A stretch of DNA of 25,595 nt from the NCBI GenBank assembly GCA_046758085.1, contig JBHHZP010000041.1, positions 1 to 25,595 of the forward strand, in the 5' to 3' direction. Both the position numbers and the translations under genes were made by a program. A model generated the notes under the pieces. The model did not search any database, was not told the origin of the DNA, and worked only from the letters and a program-made list of their open reading frames with translations. Positions 24,517-25,595 of this stretch are shown here, one piece after another. Numbering within the stretch: position 1 is the first letter of the stretch; each line of letters opens with the position of its first letter. The stretch is from VRUB01 sp046758085 (GTDB lineage Bacteria > Pseudomonadota > Gammaproteobacteria > Acidiferrobacterales > SPGG2).

Positions 24517-24915
24517 TCAATATTGGATCTCGCGGATATCGACGGCCTCTGCTTCTATCTCGACGAGCAGGTCCGGATTAGCAAGTTCGGCCACGACGAT
24601 ATACGTTGCCGCGGGCGCGTGACCCTCAAGTACTCGATCGCGGATCTCACGGTAAAGTGCCGTGGCGTCTGATCGGGTGACATAGACGGTTATTCTGACG
24701 AGGTTTTTCTTTGTCATGCGGGCCTCTCCCAACACAGCAAAAAGATTGAGCCAGCATCGTTCCATTTGCGCCTCCAGCCCGTCGGCAAGCGTGCCGTCGG
24801 GATTTACACCGACCTGACCGGAGATGAGCAGGCGTTGAGCGCTCGCCGGAATAACAACGCCGTGGCTATAGCGCGATGCAGGCGGGGCGATCGTTGCGGG
24901 ATTCAGTAATTTCAT
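24517..24915 (-). CDS. RidA/YjgF-family protein lacking the catalytic arginine
   Basis: 132 residues from ATG 24915 (GGAGG upstream at about 10 nt); a TTG at 24930 would add five. Rid-family features: LLISGQVGVNPDGTLADG (29-46), NLFAVLGEARMTKKNLVRITVYVT (58-80), and the C-terminal VEIEAEAV. Classic RidA hydrolyses 2-aminoacrylate and other enamines using an Arg in the PAR(S/T) motif; here that segment reads APAATY, with Ala103 at the Arg position. It is therefore more likely one of the Rid subfamilies without deaminase activity, or a small-molecule-binding relative. Most upstream of the minus-strand cluster of small enzymes. Confidence 0.88.
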   Translation of the reverse strand: MKLLNPATIAPPASRYSHGVVIPASAQRLLISGQVGVNPDGTLADGLEAQMERCWLNLFAVLGEARMTKKNLVRITVYVTRSDATALYREIRDRVLEGHAPAATYIVVAELANPDLLVEIEAEAVDIREIQY

Positions 24916-25087
24916 TCCTCGGTCCTCCAAAGAAACAGCAGGCAGTAGAAACAGGAATAGGCCCGATATTCCACCACGGCGGGATCTAGAACAACTTCTT
25001 TGTTTTTGCGTCTGCTAGTCAGTGGCTCCGCAGCGGTCCAGGGGATTCCTTAATCTTGTTGTTTGAACCGTGGTCCGAGATAAGGGG

Positions 25088-25561
25088 TCAGAGCCCTTTG
25101 TTAGGCCTTTTAGGCCGACTGCGCCTGGCTTGGCCGACCTTACAGTGCAGCTTGCGCCCGATCTTCGCCTTGAAGGCATCCTTTCCCAAAGGCGTGCCCG
25201 TCTGGCACGCCGCTCGAATATCTGTCAGCACATCAGCATCGATATGGGCATGAAACAAGGCCCGGTAGCGGTCGTGGCGCTTCGTCCTTGTTCGGCCCAA
25301 GGCCTGGTATAACGGATGCGGCTTGACCGGGGTATCCGGTTTTCCCAAGGCATTGGCGCGATAACTCGACCAGCGATAGGCCCCCGGGGATTTCACCATG
25401 TTGGCGCGAACGGGATTCAGTTCAATATAGCGCATGCAGGTGAGGGAGTGTTTGCCTTGCTTCGATTTTCTGCTTTGTGCCCCTTGACTCAAGCCGAGCC
25501 CCGAGTGCAGCCGAGGAGCGGGCCGTAACGGGCGTTTGGTTTTTTTGACCCCCTTACTCAA
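25088..25561 (-). pseudogene. Remnant of a REP-associated tyrosine transposase
   Basis: Homology to REP-associated tyrosine (Y1) transposases begins around 25450 with LTCMRYIELNPVRANMV, containing the likely catalytic Tyr. It continues through YRWSSYRANALG, HPLYQALG and PLGKDAFKAKIG to the stop at 25088. The N-terminal half, which holds the HUH metal motif, is missing. In its place the frame runs through 69-nt tandem repeats, giving low-complexity residues 1-37. The open frame of 157 codons is therefore not a working transposase. A short AAGGG/CCCTT stem-loop (25082-25098) spans the stop codon, a word often seen beside such genes. Confidence 0.8.
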
Positions 25562-25585
25562 GCCGAGGGAGGGGCGCAGCCGAAG
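25480..25585. repeat. Two copies of a 69-nt-period REP-like repeat
   Basis: ACTCAAGCCGAG occurs at 25487-25498 and 25556-25567, and GCAGCCGA at 25507-25514 and 25576-25583, both offset by 69 nt. A pyrimidine-rich CCCCTT word precedes each copy. The array may continue past the window edge and adjoins the transposase remnant, as expected for REP elements mobilised by such enzymes. Confidence 0.65.
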
Positions 25586-25595
25586 CCCAGGCCCG

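Overview
The window looks like the chromosome of a GC-rich Gram-negative bacterium, most likely a gammaproteobacterium. The basis is the gene order parB - atpIBEFHAGDC - glmU - glmS, which is the classic origin-proximal order of that class, and the strong resemblance of AtpD, AtpA and GlmS to the E. coli proteins in length and motif positions. No rRNA, tRNA, CRISPR array or complete insertion sequence was seen.

Layout, left to right. (1) Plus strand, 1-1109: the C-terminal three quarters of parB (cut by the window edge), then a small secreted Sel1-repeat protein. (2) 1110-1495: an inverted-repeat element followed by a good sigma70-type promoter for the ATP synthase operon. (3) 1496-8660: a complete F1Fo ATP synthase operon, atpI-B-E-F-H-A-G-D-C. 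Both linkers around atpD carry related imperfect inverted repeats, and the start of atpC carries a 20-bp tandem duplication. (4) 8784-9935: an SH3-SH3-N-acetylmuramidase protein of phage-endolysin type. (5) 10281-13547: glmU and glmS, which make UDP-GlcNAc precursors for peptidoglycan and LPS. (6) Minus strand, 13811-21361: a membrane phosphoglycerol-transferase/LTA-synthase-family enzyme, a 1241-residue membrane-anchored AsmA/TamB-like protein built from internal duplications, and a JmjC/cupin-4 oxygenase. (7) Minus strand, 21635-24915: a glutathione S-transferase, a methyltransferase, a gamma-glutamylcyclotransferase-like protein, a second methyltransferase and a RidA-like protein that lacks the catalytic arginine. 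(8) 25088-25595: the C-terminal remnant of a REP-associated tyrosine transposase joined to a 69-nt tandem repeat.

The left half is ordinary core genome: chromosome partitioning, energy conversion and amino-sugar synthesis. The right half, read entirely from the minus strand, is more lineage-specific. It falls into an envelope part (lipid-groove protein and phosphoglycerol transferase) and a small-molecule/glutathione part. The least described element is the 16181-19906 gene, whose A-B-B-A' internal repeat layout suggests a lipid-conducting groove grown by duplication. No clearly new multi-gene defence or mobile system was found.
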